A stretch of 64,000 bases of DNA from Phlebopus portentosus. Taxonomy: Eukaryota > Basidiomycota > Agaricomycetes > Boletales > Boletinellaceae. Shown here piece by piece: positions 1-11,864 of this stretch; the stretch's first letter is position 1; the number at the start of each line of letters is the position of its first letter. The stretch lies in NCBI GenBank assembly GCA_037892935.1, contig JAYXKI010000003.1:620001-684000 (forward strand). Direction: 5' to 3'. The notes under the pieces are model-generated. The model saw nothing but the letters and a program-made list of their open reading frames with translations, was not told where the DNA came from and did no database searches. The position numbers and the translations under genes are program-made.

Positions 1-2322
1 TACGGAGACTCGCCTATTGGAAACTCCTGTTGGTGTTGTTACTCTCGCTGCAGGTGTTGGCAACGATATCGTGGGGTGGATTTTGCTTGCCCTGGCCGTC
101 GCGCTGGTAAATGCTTCGACGGGTCTCACTGCACTTTGGGTTCTTTTGAGTGGTGTCGGATGGGTGCTCTTTATGCTACTTCCTGTCAAATGGGCCTTCC
201 GCTGGCTCGCCCGGAAGACAGGAAGCCTTGAGGGTAGTCACCCGAGCATGCTGATGATGACCATTACGTTCCTCATGGTCCTCGTATCTGCCTTCTTCAC
301 TGACATTATTGGCATTCATGCTATTTTTGGTACGTGATTTCTCAGCATCAATTTATCTGGTAGTTCTTGAACGCTGTTTCTTGTAGGTGGTTTCCTTGCT
401 GGACTAGTTATCCCACACGAAGGAGGGTTTGCTATCGCTCTCGTCGAAAAACTGGAAGATTTTGTGTCGCTTGTCTTCTTGCCATTGGTAGGTTCTCATC
501 TCGCCTTCCTTTGAGCAAACGATCATTGATTGGCGCGTAGTACTTCGCATTCTCGGGTCTCAGGACCGACCTTGGCTTACTGGACAACGGCAAGACTTGG
601 GGATATGTCGTCTTTATCTGTGTCATTGCTTTCGTTTCAAAATTCTTCGGTTGTGCCGTCACTGCCAAACTCAATGGGTTTAGTATTCGCGAATCTGGCG
701 CAATCGGAACTCTCATGAGCTGCAAGGGTCTTGTAGAACTCATTGTGTTGAACGTCGGGTTCCAAGCAGGCATTCTCGACACACGATTGTTCTCGATGTT
801 TGTGCTGCATGCGATTGTTTTGACGTTCATTACAACTCCGTTGACGCTTCTCTGGTACCCCGAGTCGAAGCGAAGTCGGTACGGCAGGGACAGTCAAGAG
901 AAGCCTGTCCAATTACCGCCGAGAGATTCAGGCGTGACGCAAGGGTCGTATGATGAAACCATGAAAACGAAGTTCGCAGTTGTTCTGAACAGAGTCGAAC
1001 ATCTTCCCGCGATCATGATACTTACCCAACTCCTGCAACGACATGCGCCAACCAAACGTACATCCTTTGGTAGTATAAACGAGAGCGATGAGAAGCCCGT
1101 CGAACATTCAACACCGACCGTTCAATTGTCGGCTCTTCGTCTTGTCGAGCTCACTGAGCGTACCTCAGCTGTGCTTCGCTCGCAGGAATCGGCTGCTCTC
1201 GCAGCCGCAGATGCGCTTTTGAGCGTTGTTCGCACGTGCGGGAGAATGTATCGTCTGCCAGTCTCCGGAGAACTATCCGTTGTATCTTCTGATGGATTCT
1301 CTCGAGAAGTCACAAGCTTCGTCAATGAGCAGGCCGCACACATGGTTGTTATTCCGTGGTCACTGAGGCCTACAAGTACATCCGGTTCAGGCGCGAGTGA
1401 GGAACAGAATGTGTCATTTACGACTCCCTTCCCGGTGGGTTCGTACAATCCTTTCGAGGGTCTCTTTTCGGCCGCTTCGGCCGTTGGCTCGGGATCCGTC
1501 GTGTATTCTACGTTTATTCGGAAGGTCTTCGCAGAGTCACCTGCTGACGTTGCGCTTGTTATTGATCGTGAATCCTCTTCTCCCGATGTGTCTAATGGAA
1601 CGGGCGATGTGGATGGACACCACTTGTTCTTACCATTCTTCGGTGGGCCTGATGATCGTCTGGCTCTGGAGCTACTCGTGCAATTATGTACAAACGCTAC
1701 TGTCTCAGCGACAGTCATTCGCATTCACGTTACCGAGGAAAGTACAGCAGAGGATGCTGGGGTGGAGAGAATGGATACAATAGAAGAAGAGAAAGCTGTA
1801 GCGCTCTCGAACTTCACCGTAGCAGGGCCAGGGACGACCACTGCTGATACACACTATGGTGCTCAGACGACCCAGACGCGTATGCAATCTGACACTGCCG
1901 ACGATCTCGTATGGAGTCGGTATGCTTCGAAGAATACTTCGTCTCCTCCCCTTCCGCCGTCTACACTCGACGCTCTCTCACACATCACCTTCCAAACTGT
2001 CTCTTCATCACAGCCGCTCCGCGCTGCACTGACGCGCGCCGCACAAGTACCTGAGACCATCATCATTGTTGGGCGCGGGCGACGACTCGCTCGTGAATCT
2101 CACCGTGCTGAGCTTAAACGTTTGCTTATCGCTTCTGGGCACGCTGCTCGAGACGCTGGAGCCGCGGGCGGAGAGATGAGCCGTACAGTGGGTGATGTGG
2201 CTGCTGCTTTTCTTCTAGTCCCTCAGGGTAGCACAACAGCTGCTTCAACTTCCGCGCCCACACCGAAGCCGGGCGCGGTGTTTGTCGTGCAGGCTGCGTT
2301 TCCTCGTGGTCAGGCAGTATAG
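1..2322 (+). CDS. KHA1: K+/H+ antiporter, Kha1-like (5' partial)
   Basis: C-terminal part of a cation:proton antiporter of the CPA2 family, the fungal Kha1 type, which exchanges K+ for H+ in an internal (Golgi-type) membrane. The reading frame is already open at base 2, so the N-terminus lies outside the window. Exons are 1-329, 387-487 and 541-2322, with GT-AG introns of 57 and 53 bases. The first part is a run of hydrophobic helices (NDIVGWILLALAVALV, then a helix ending HAIFGGFLAGLVIP, then KGLVELIVLNVGFQAG). From about base 860 comes a long hydrophilic tail with VVLNRVEHLPAIMILTQLL and ALRLVELTERTSAV, which match the cytosolic USP-like tail of Kha1 proteins. The gene converges on HIS6, 208 bases away. 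Family assignment is by recognition of these segments. Confidence 0.88.
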
Positions 2323-2529
2323 AATGACATTTTGACTGGGTTCGTCGTAGCGGAATCCTTTGTTTTTTTAGTTTATTTTTCTCCATGTATATATATAATA
2401 TATTAAATGTATTGGATTCGTCAAGCGTACCTCATACTACTGTGTCTGCACTTAGTTGTGGTCTTTGTTCGCCTTCAGATCAGTTGCAACACATCCCACT
2501 TTTCGGCAACATACCATTCCATCCCGAAC

Positions 2530-3695
2530 TCAGGGTATTCCCAAACTCGCATTCATCTCTGCGTGATTCTTGTTCGCCTCCACGAGTTCGCTGAACTTGA
2601 TGAGCGTTCCGCCGAAGATATCAAGGGCGCTCCCATATGTGAGGTCGACGCGTCCGTTCGAGAGACCGTCGACAAGCGCTAGATCTGAAATGTCCTTTGC
2701 GCCACCGGCATATGTCACGGGGATGGTACCCCATTCTCCTAGTCCTGTGGGAGAAGTAGGATTGAGTTGATAAAAGTTTCTCAGAAGAAAGGGGGAAGAA
2801 CGTACGGGAGACGAGCTCCTCATCGATCCCTTTGCATAGACCTTCGACGTCGGCAGCGTGAATGAGAAATTCGCTAGTGCGCATGAGATATAAATCTGTC
2901 TAATAAGAAAGTCGACTGTGAAATATATCGTACCTACAGTACTCTGCTAGCAGATCGAGAGTATCTTTACAGACTTCCATGTCTGTGGTGTCTTGCCATT
3001 TGTTCGTCGCCACGAGCCATTTGTTCCCTCTTCTTCGACAACTATCATCAAGTGAAATTTAGTACGTGCATTGTTTCGGTGGCATATGCTTATGATGCTC
3101 ACCTGATATCTATAACAAGCTTTTCCTTCCCGATAATTTGAGATATTGATTTGAGTCTCTCGAGGGAGAATCGGGCTGAAGGGAAGAGAAAGGACGTGAC
3201 GATGACCTGTCGAAATATAATATGAAATCGATGAGAAAATCCTGAGTCTCGAATTACCTTGCTTGCACCGTATCCTAACCATTCAGAAGCATTCTTATCT
3301 GTTATGCCGCCTCCAATTTGGAGACTGTCTGAACATGTATGCAATGAATACTCCATTAGACTATCAATTTAATTTCAAAAACAGACCTGGCCAGGCTTCC
3401 AAAGCCTCCTTTGCTGCAGCGTCATTCCCGGGTCCAAGCTTTATGACATGCCCCCCAGTTAAATTATACTTCTTATAAAGGCGCGCAAAATGAGCAGGCA
3501 TCTCACTTAGGTGCACTTGAGCATTTTTTCAACCGGCTAGACGTGAAGGGGAACGCGCCTCGCCACAAAATTTGTCTTGAGAGCAGACGAATCATCTGAT
3601 AAGGTACTGCCTACAATTTGCTTCACTTTACCGTCATGAAGATCAATGCATGGACGGAATACACTGTGTCGCCGTCTTTCCTGCGAGTCTGTCAT
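2530..3695 (-). CDS. HIS6: Phosphoribosylformimino-AICAR ribotide isomerase (histidine synthesis, step 4)
   Basis: Catalyses the Amadori-type isomerisation of ProFAR to PRFAR, the fourth step of histidine synthesis; a cytosolic TIM-barrel enzyme. The start at 3695 gives a short N-terminus followed by [20 protein letters not shown], the family's opening signature with the catalytic Asp. Further segments in order are [75 protein letters not shown] and the C-terminal [16 protein letters not shown]. Exon 1 is 3555-3695; a 53-base intron (3502-3554) keeps the frame into the next exon. Four more introns, for example between the [11 protein letters not shown] exon and the [13 protein letters not shown] exon, break the rest. 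Stop at 2530-2532. It converges on the antiporter gene. The length is close to yeast His6. Confidence 0.93.
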
Positions 3696-4048
3696 TGGAA
3701 CCTGGAAGGAAATTCAGACACAAGAGAAAGCACACTGAAAACGCCACGTTGCGTCACGTTACCGGTCCGATCAGGGCAGTCCGTTCTGATCTGATCTATA
3801 CAACATCGGATCGGAGTGCGATTCGCGCAGTTCATTTGTGCGATTCCGGCCCAATTTATTTCTTTGACTCGGATTGATGACCCAACGGCAGTTAATCAGA
3901 CAAAGAAAGAAATTATGATCGCAGCGGTCATGGACACACTTGGCGGCAATCCGATTACGATGTCAGACGGCAACAACATTAATAAGTAGAAATGCTTTAG
4001 GGACACGCCGTTCGTTCTGCGTTCTGGATATCTCTCATCAACTCTCAA
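3696..4048. other. Divergent intergenic region HIS6 / Zn2Cys6 regulator
   Basis: 353 bases between the two start codons, so it must hold both promoters. It is rich in GATC and CGGATCGG-type words around 3780-3860, but I see no clear TATA box or gene. Confidence 0.5.
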
Positions 4049-7000
4049 ATGCCTCCATCTCGGAATATCTCGAGGCATAAAGATTCTGTCGAGGTTCGTC
4101 TGTTATGTTGAATCTTCCGCATCCTCAGTGTAACTTGATAATCCAAAGGTGCGCCGCGCTAGGGGCGAGATCTCTTGTGCCGAATGCCGCCGGTAAGGAT
4201 CTACTCCAGGTCATGAGTGTTCAAATTATTCACCGTAGCGCATAGACACAAGCTTAAATGCAATAAATCTGTAGGTGCTGTCTTATACATGCTTAGATGA
4301 CGTTCACTTAACAAGACATCGGTTCTAGATCCCTTGCGGGACATGTATACGAAAAGGATGCGAAGAGGTTTGTCCAAACGGTATGCCAACCTGAATAAAA
4401 TCGAACCCGTATCAAAGATAAAACATCGCGCAGGAACGTTGACTCTAAGTCAACCACCTCGTCATGTTCCAAGAGACACAGACACGGACGTACAAATGAA
4501 GAAACTAACGCAAATGAGCAAAAGAATTCAGCAGCTCGAAGATGCTCTCCAGATAGCCAACAGCTCACTCACGACATCGACGCATCCTTTACTGTCCGAT
4601 GAACTTCTTAAAATAAAGAACGTCATTGAGGGACCGATGCATATGAAAGAGGAGACTGACGCTTCAGACGAGGATACCGTGAATTCCATCGGAACGTTGA
4701 GAATGCTAGGACGTGGAGTAGAATCATATGTCGGTGCGAATGTGTGTCTCTTTATCAGTCTGTAGGCTCAACGGAACTTACTTGCATTAACAGAAACTTC
4801 TCATTGTAAGCTCTCATTGGTAATCACAGTGTTCTTGTAATAAACGACGCGAAGGATCGTGCTGTGGATGCCATGCATTTGAAAGTGAATCCACTGGCTT
4901 CGCCAGCGATGACTCTTCCAGGAGAGACATTTCCTTTTACACCTCTATACCTCCCGGCCGACGAGATGCTTGCGCAGATTGAAGGGAAGCTCCCTTCATT
5001 TGAGCGAGCATCAGCGCTTGTAGAGGCATATCTTGAGAATACCACATGGCTCATAAGGATAGTCGATCGAGAGCAAATCATGGAAGAGCTCATACCACAA
5101 ATCTACCGGAGACGACAAAATGCGGAGAACAGCGGAACGGGTGAGACTCAGTCGACGGATCCTCATGCTCTTGCTCTATTGCTTGCTATATTTGCATGCG
5201 GAGCGGTAGCCGATCTAACACTTCCCCCTTGGAACGAGGAAGCGGATCTTTATTATCACCTGGCATCCACAGCCATCGGACTGAGATCCGTTTTCGATGC
5301 CACCAGTCTTCGCACCGTACAAGCATTAGCGGTTCTTGGTTCGTATGATATTTTCTCGTGCCGCAAGAATTCGCTTGAGGGAACATGGAAATTGATAAGT
5401 TTCTGTATGTCGCTGGCTGCCAGCGTAAGCATCTCCTTCCGAATTCTAATATTATTGATAAAGCTGATAATACTCGTGCGGATTATTCAGATTGGTTTGC
5501 GTAAGTTCTATTTTGTCTTTCTGACGCTTTGTAATAACCGGTTGCCGACTTAGATCGAGACCCATCCCATTTCAAGTTTCCTCCAAAGCAGGTACAACGC
5601 AGAAGACAGCTATTCTGGGAACTTTATTGTCTGGATACATGGAAAGTACGTTGTTTCTATCACTAAATTGACCGCACGATCTCCTTAGTTCATATTGAGA
5701 GTATTGGATCTGGAAGACCAAGGTCTCTGAATCGGGATTCCATTGATTGCGAGCTTCCTGAGGATACGGACGCAACGGTTCTCAGAGATGGAACGAAAAT
5801 ATCAAGTAGTATGATTCGCTTCTTTCAGATTCTCTGGTGCTTAGCTCACATGGACTTGAATTTCAGTTTGGGGCCTACGCCACCAGTTCACAAAGGAAAT
5901 TGTCTCTGATTTGGTGGATAGACTCAGTTCGGCTCGTGCACTGAGATATTCAGAGATCCTGCTGTTTGATCAGAAAGTCCGCGACTTTCGCTCCGACGAA
6001 TTTGTCAAGTTGGAAACAAATTCCAGGGTCAGGTCGGATGCAAGCGGCCGGGAGCTGTTGGAAAGACTGATGATTGTTTTACTGAAAGAACCGAGTACGT
6101 TGCTTTGGTATGCTACGCCACCGCTTTGCATTTTATCATTTGTTCCAGCATTGCTTCTATTGCATCGTAATTTCTTCCTCCGTGCATTGATCGAGAATCC
6201 CTCGGATCCGACGCGGAGCCATTTTGCACCTTCTTTTTTTGCCACTTATCGCTGCGCGACCATGATATTGCGTGGTCTAAGAGGACTCATGTATGAGTGC
6301 GACCACTTCATCACGAGAATATGGCCAATGTGGGCACACGCGCTTTCTGCAAGCGTAATGCTTGGTTCGATCGCCGCATGTGGGACGCGAGCCGCACTTG
6401 CACCGGAGGCGTATATAGAATTCAACCATTCGATCGATATGCTCGCAAAGGTGCAGATACACCCGCTTGTCAAGGATTTATTGGTTCGTCTTCCTTCCTT
6501 ACGCTACGCAATGACCCAGCAGACTGATGCAACTCCGTTATTCTCCAGCCCACAGTGTTGCAACTGCGAGACCGAGCATACGATGCACTTGTTAGACATG
6601 GCAATGATGTACCGAAGCCTCGATCTCCCGTGGTGATGCGACCTCCTAAGATTGAGGAAAAGAGCTTCGATCTCCTCAATAGCATGGATTGGATGGTTCC
6701 AAAACGGCTCCAAGGCCATTTTGGTACTCATGTAACTCCACACCAATCCATAAGCAACTACTTAGACGAGCCGATGCCTGGACCGGATACCCCTTCGGCC
6801 AGTACTTCTACGTCTTCGAGAACGCTGGGAGGTGCTTACTCTGGAGGGGTCACCCACCAACAAGCGGATTTGACGTCCGAGACCAGTTTGGACAGAATAT
6901 TCAACCATGATCAAACGAACACCGCTCAATCCACGAACCCAACTTTATCCGATATGATGGTCAGTCCCCAGGATTCCTTACTTTCGCAGATTAACACCGC

Positions 7001-7520
7001 ACAATATGCATCCGGAACTCCGCGAGTTTCATCCACCAATCAATATGGCCTTTATCTGCCATCAGAAATGCAAGCCGACTACGGACAAGGCACAGAACGA
7101 CCTACTTCTCACAATACCAATGGACAGACCCTCAATCATGGCGTCGGGATCCTACAGAGCTCGCAACTGAGCTCATCGAGTCGAGCTGAATACCACGACA
7201 GCCTTCCAAGCGCGTCTAACGCCGCCTTTGGAGTTTATCCCGCGGGTGTGGATGGTGGGGAGCATGTACAAGCGGAAATGGACAGCACACAATCCCCATT
7301 GGACTTCGACTCATTTCCGGATTTTTCGCTCGAATCATTTCTCAATACGGATTTTGATGTGAGCTTTGATATGCGTTCGTCTACCGGGGACGAAAACATC
7401 CTACCATTGATATCCGACGACCTTGAGCCGTGTCGAACTATTTTGCAAGATTCGCGATTTTTTGGAATAGGGCCGAACATTTCTACTCCGGGTAATGAGA
7501 CTCAGTTTGGAGGATCTTGA
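4049..7520 (+). CDS. Zn2Cys6 fungal-type transcription factor
   Basis: Nuclear regulator with an N-terminal binuclear zinc cluster and a fungal-specific transcription factor domain. The start at 4049 opens MPPSRNISRHKDSVE. Three further short exons assemble the cluster: ISCAECRR, then HKLKCNKS, then IPCGTCIRKGCEEVCPNG, giving C-x2-C-x6-C-x5-C-x2-C-x8-C with one extra Cys. A coiled coil follows (MSKRIQQLEDALQIA, about 4520-4560). The middle homology domain runs from about 4870 to 6600 (LPADEMLAQIEGKLPSF, then the exon starting IGLHRDPSHFKFPP, then an exon carrying GRPRSLNRDSIDCELP). The C-terminal third, about 6640-7520, is Ser/Thr/Gln-rich and acidic, as expected of an activation region. At least nine introns are needed. 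The target genes cannot be told from the sequence. The neighbours are unrelated housekeeping genes. Confidence 0.88.
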
Positions 7521-7726
7521 ATTCGTTATATATTTATTCGTTTGTTTCTCTCGCCCGGGTTTTCTATCTATCCTATCCTATCCAAACTCTAATAATAATT
7601 AATGTACATTTCCTCTTAATTCAATCAACAAATGACGCCCCGAAAGGAAATATGCTTACGTACTCGTGTAAATCGCCCTCTAACTTTTTTGTGATGAACC
7701 ACTTTCTCTCTATCTCATCTACATAC

Positions 7727-10374
7727 ATGGACCCGCACTCGAGGTTCTCTCAGTACAACAACCAGCAGCGGAGGCCCAAATCAGGACCTCAAGTACAAAG
7801 TCTCCGTCAAATGGAGGTCAAAACGATGAATGTGTTTGAACAGTTTAAGAGGCCTCAGTCAGGATCATTCTCATCTTCGAGGTCGTCCTCATCGAAGGAT
7901 CTGAAAGACCTGGCAGCTCGACCTATTGCCTCGAATTCGCGTGTCCGAAGGGACGAGAAGTATATGCGAGACATGTACCTTGCATTCGTTGACAATGCAC
8001 TGACACAAAAAGCTTGTGTGCGTCCATCTCTCCTGCAATTCATTCGTGCTCGCTGATGCCGGAACTCGGTTTAGGGGGTGAACGAACATTACGATGATCT
8101 TGTACATCAATTCAGCCCGAGCACACTCTCGGCTGCGGGGAGGACTGAGCAGCCCGCTCATCAGCAGCAACTGCGCGCTTACTTGACTGCCCTGTCGCAT
8201 GTCGTCTCAAAATTAGACCGTTCTCACTTTTCTCTTGTGGATGCAATCATAAGTATGCCATGGACGACGATGGAATCGTCATTTGTGAAAGTGTACATGT
8301 CATTTGTCGGTATGCTGGTCAGTGCTCGGCCAGAGTATGTTACGCTTGTCCTAGAACGCGCTGCTCAAAATCTTACTTTCCGTGAGTATCGAGGCATAAT
8401 TTGAGGCTTTTGACTAAAGCTGATAAACTTTGTGATTGATCAGATTCTGCTCGTAAAACGCTCAATTCTGGATTCGTCGAAACTTCTTCGGCACCGTTAA
8501 CTAGACGGGTGGTTTATGATAGAGTACACGGTCTTGTGGAGCAGCTCATCGAACTCATTCCTACTTTACCTTCCACGCTTTATCCTCTCCTCGCAAGGAA
8601 CTTCCCTCATAAGCGGCAGAAAGAGGCAGAACATGTTGCATACATACGAAATCTGCTGCGACTATCTGATTATTGTCCCGAGCTGTGGGATCGTATCCTA
8701 AGCTTGATTGTTGACAGGACACTGCAGATTGATGTATGTCAGCATCATTTCTTAGAAGGACGCGACTTACTGACTTCTGTTAGGTCGAGATTCAAGTCGA
8801 GCTTGAAGAGCTTGAAGCAGAGGGTGCAGGAGATGAGCCGGACGACGTTTTCCAACTCGACTTGTTTGACACTATTATTGGTCAAGAGGGCTACGATGCT
8901 GATTCGGATGAGGACGAGGATGGTGATGAGGACGGCCTTAGCGATTTGTCATCAGACGCGGAGAGCGACAGTGACGAGAGCGTAAAAGATGAACAAATGG
9001 ATGCGAAACACATCCAAGAAATGGTGTCCAAGCTAGACAGCATCCTTGAAGTCATATTCAAGCATCTTGACCGCTTACATTCCACCATCTCAAAGCCATC
9101 TCTAGACTCTGTAGACTCTCCGTCGCCTTCCACTGATACATCTCCTCTGGCCCCTAATGCGGATGCGGAAAAACCTAACCAAGGCTCAGCCAGCCTCCCA
9201 ATATTGGATTCTAAACGAGCTGCGCTCGCAGAAGCACGGTTCCATTCCCTTCTTTCTATCTTTGAACGCACGATTCTACGTACGTTCAAGTCTCGCTACA
9301 CGCAATTCCTGGTCTTCTGGTATTCGTCGCTCGACATGCAATTCCGAGATCGTTTTCTTGGTGCCATTGTCTCTATAGCTCTACTTGAGCCTGCACAGCC
9401 CGTTGTTACGCGTGCAGCTGCAGCCAGCTACGTCGCGAGCTACGTTAGTCGCGCCTCGTTCGTTGCCCGCGATGAAACACAGATGGTTGTCCGTGTGCTT
9501 TGTCAATTCCTTCAGACCCACTTAGACGAATTCGACGAGTATATGAAGCAGCAGGCGGCGAGTTCAAGGAACTTATATTCCCAGCTGCCTAGTCAACAGA
9601 GCGCGGAACAACATGCCATTTTCTATGCGGTTGCCCAAGCGGTTTTCCTGATCTTCTGCTTTCGGTGGCGCGATTTGGCGCTGCATGACGAGAATGAAGC
9701 AGTGTACGACGAATTTGGGGATACTGTTATCAGTAGGAACGCTATACATCGTGCCTGGATGCCAGAACTTAATGTCATGCAACGTGCTGTCAACTCTGCT
9801 CTGAATCCTCTGAAGGTGATTATCATTCTGATTTACTTCTACTCAACGTACTCAGAAATCAATACAGATCTGCTCGTCAAATGTTGTGCATCAGTTCGCT
9901 CGTGTTGCGCAACGTGTCGGTTTTATATACTGCTTCTCCATCATGGAGGCTAACAGACGATCTGAATATGCTTCCGATCCGAATCACAATTCGAATTCTG
10001 ACCTAGCGACCGCAGTGATGGCTCAATCCTTTGACGCTGACCTCACGACGTTCTTCCCCTTTGATCCATTCAAACTTCCACGATCCTCTGTATACATTGA
10101 TGGCATCTACAGAGAGTGGAGTTCTGTTGCCGTTGAAGATAGCGAAGGCGAGGATGAAGCAGAGGAGGAAGAAGAAGAAGAGGAAGAGGAGGAGGCGGCA
10201 GACGAGAATGAAGATGCTGATGTCGTTTTTGGCTTACCTGTCGCACGGAAAGAGGATGCTGACGAACACATGCGTGGCCCGGCGAGCTTTATTGACGATA
10301 CCGGGGGATTAGGAGAGTCGTTCGGTGGAATGAGTATTAGTCCTACCAGACCTCGGGAGGTTGTTACTGTTTGA
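7727..10374 (+). CDS. RRN3: RNA polymerase I-specific initiation factor Rrn3 (TIF-IA)
   Basis: Bridges RNA polymerase I to the rDNA promoter-bound core factor in the nucleolus. Exons encode a low-complexity N-terminus (MDPHSRFSQYNN, Ser-rich to about residue 60), then helical HEAT-like repeats: MRDMYLAFVDNALTQ, ALSHVVSKLDRSHFSLVDAI, and DYCPELWDRILSLIVDRTLQ, the most recognisable Rrn3 segment, followed by VEIQVELEELE. An acidic loop (DSDEDEDGDEDG, about 8895) matches the usual acidic insertion, and a second Glu-rich run lies near 10145-10200. Stop at 10372-10374. Upstream in-frame Met codons exist near 7652 and 7694; I prefer 7727 because the residues after it look like other Rrn3 N-termini. 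About five introns. Confidence 0.9.
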
Positions 10375-11000
10375 CTATGATCTCCCCGTTTGTTTCAGTC
10401 CTTTTCTCGTGTCCTTTGTGTTCTTCTCACATCTACAATTTTGAGCGTCTCGTTTTCATATTCCAACTAATGTTAGAGATTCCTACCAACTGTATCACCC
10501 TGCATTTCCATTTTGATTTCATGACTTCATGCTTTGTTGCACCACGGATTTATTTCACTTTTTGAGTCTCATCACATGGTTACAGGATCATCTCGTTCCA
10601 CGTATACAGTACGAGCTGTCCTTTCGGTTCTGAAACGTGGATATTTCCTCCGCCAATTCAGCGAGAATCAAGCGATTTTGTAGGCGGACTTCCAAAGAAA
10701 GTCGCACTAGGTCTTACGTCGACTCATAACCTGCTCTCAATCAGATTTTGTAAGTACGAATACAAGCGGCCCTCGGAGAACGGAAAATTAGAGTTGCTAC
10801 CAGAGAACACTTCCGCGTCATACCCCATCTGGCCGTCGCACTGGCAAGCTTACACGTTAGCATTACCTCCGTAGGAAGTATATAATACAACGAGCGTGAG
10901 TTACAGCCGCCTCCTCTTGGGCGACAATTAGCAACTGGACTTCACTCAAAAAGCCAAAACTACTGATCGTTCATCATCGAGCGAGCATCTGACCATTACG
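10375..11000. other. Intergenic, RRN3 3' end to secreted-protein promoter
   Basis: 626 bases. The left part is the T-rich 3' flank of RRN3. A TATA-like TATATAATA at 10879 lies about 120 bases before the next start codon. No gene seen. Confidence 0.5.
10879..10887 (+). promoter_or_regulatory. TATA-like box
   Basis: TATATAATA about 120 bases upstream of the ATG at 11001; spacing is reasonable for the small secreted-protein gene. Confidence 0.45.
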
Positions 11001-11610
11001 ATGCTTTGTATATCCTGGCATCTCATCATTCTCGTCCTCTCACTCATACTGGAGTTAGCGCAGGCTTTACCGCAATGGGACGGCTTCTGGGAAGCTCGCC
11101 ACACATCTCGATTGGTTCGCTCGTCCCGGGTGCGACTGTCATTGAAGCAATCACGGAAGGGATTGATTCAAATCAGTATAGACCAAAGTATTTGAGTATC
11201 CCAGCTGAGAAAGGTGGGCGCATCCAGTAATTTTGGCTGAAAATAATCCTGTTTGACCTGTAACTTGCTTGGACTTTGCAGGAGTGCCTGGACCAGCGGC
11301 CATTTTCGAGCACAACTCTCCTCCGCTCTTCTACATCCACAACGGTCAACTCTGGCAACCGACAAATCTCACCTCCATACTCCGCGTCAACGTCTTGAAC
11401 GTCACTTCTATCGAGCAGAAAGGAATTATCCACCCTGCCCCGCTGAAAATCGAGACTTCCGAGGAACCCAAGGGCTTAGTGGATGGGACTTGGCGTTGGT
11501 CCGGAACGAAATTGTATTTCGAGATGGGAAATAGATCGAACAAAGGGTTGTACTTCTCGTGCGTGACGAATGGTGGTGCGAGGGCATTGTATACCGCCTT
11601 GGAAGAGTAA
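11001..11610 (+). CDS. Small secreted basidiomycete protein, function unknown
   Basis: The ATG at 11001 opens a good signal peptide (MLCISWHLIILVLSLILELA, cleavage likely at AQA-L). The mature part that looks conserved is in another frame: HISIGSLVPGATVIEA, then, after a clear intron at 11214-11281, FEHNSPPLFYIHNGQLWQ, TNLTSILRVNVLNVT, GLVDGTWRWSGTKLYFEMG and GLYFSCVTNGG, ending at 11610. Joining signal peptide and body needs one more intron between about 11030 and 11100 that I could not place with confidence; a 41-base GT-AG piece at about 11053-11093 is one option. The segments resemble short hypothetical secreted proteins of Agaricomycetes. Alternatively the start is elsewhere, or there is a frameshift. 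Confidence 0.6.
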
Positions 11611-11864
11611 GTGGATTTCTCCATGTTCTTGATTATTCCAGACCGTCTGATGTTCTCGTATATCGCATAGTATGCCCGTGCCATACGGTTGCAAGTTCAC
11701 GACATTGCATAGCTTTTCGGATAGGCCAGAGAGGCTACGATAACCACGTATCTTACCATGTATCGCGTATTACCACTGTCCGTCTCTTCGTTTTGCAACA
11801 AATCAGTGTATATTAGCTCCGTTGTAAATAAATACCGATCACAAAGCGATCAGGTGTAGCGACA

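Noticed and set aside
4334..4765. A 143-codon frame that looks like the N-terminus of the Zn2Cys6 regulator with a broken zinc cluster
   Set aside because: A 58-base GTAGGT...TCTAG intron and a second one after CPNG give a complete cluster in other frames; only the last part of this frame (TLTLSQPP onward) is real.
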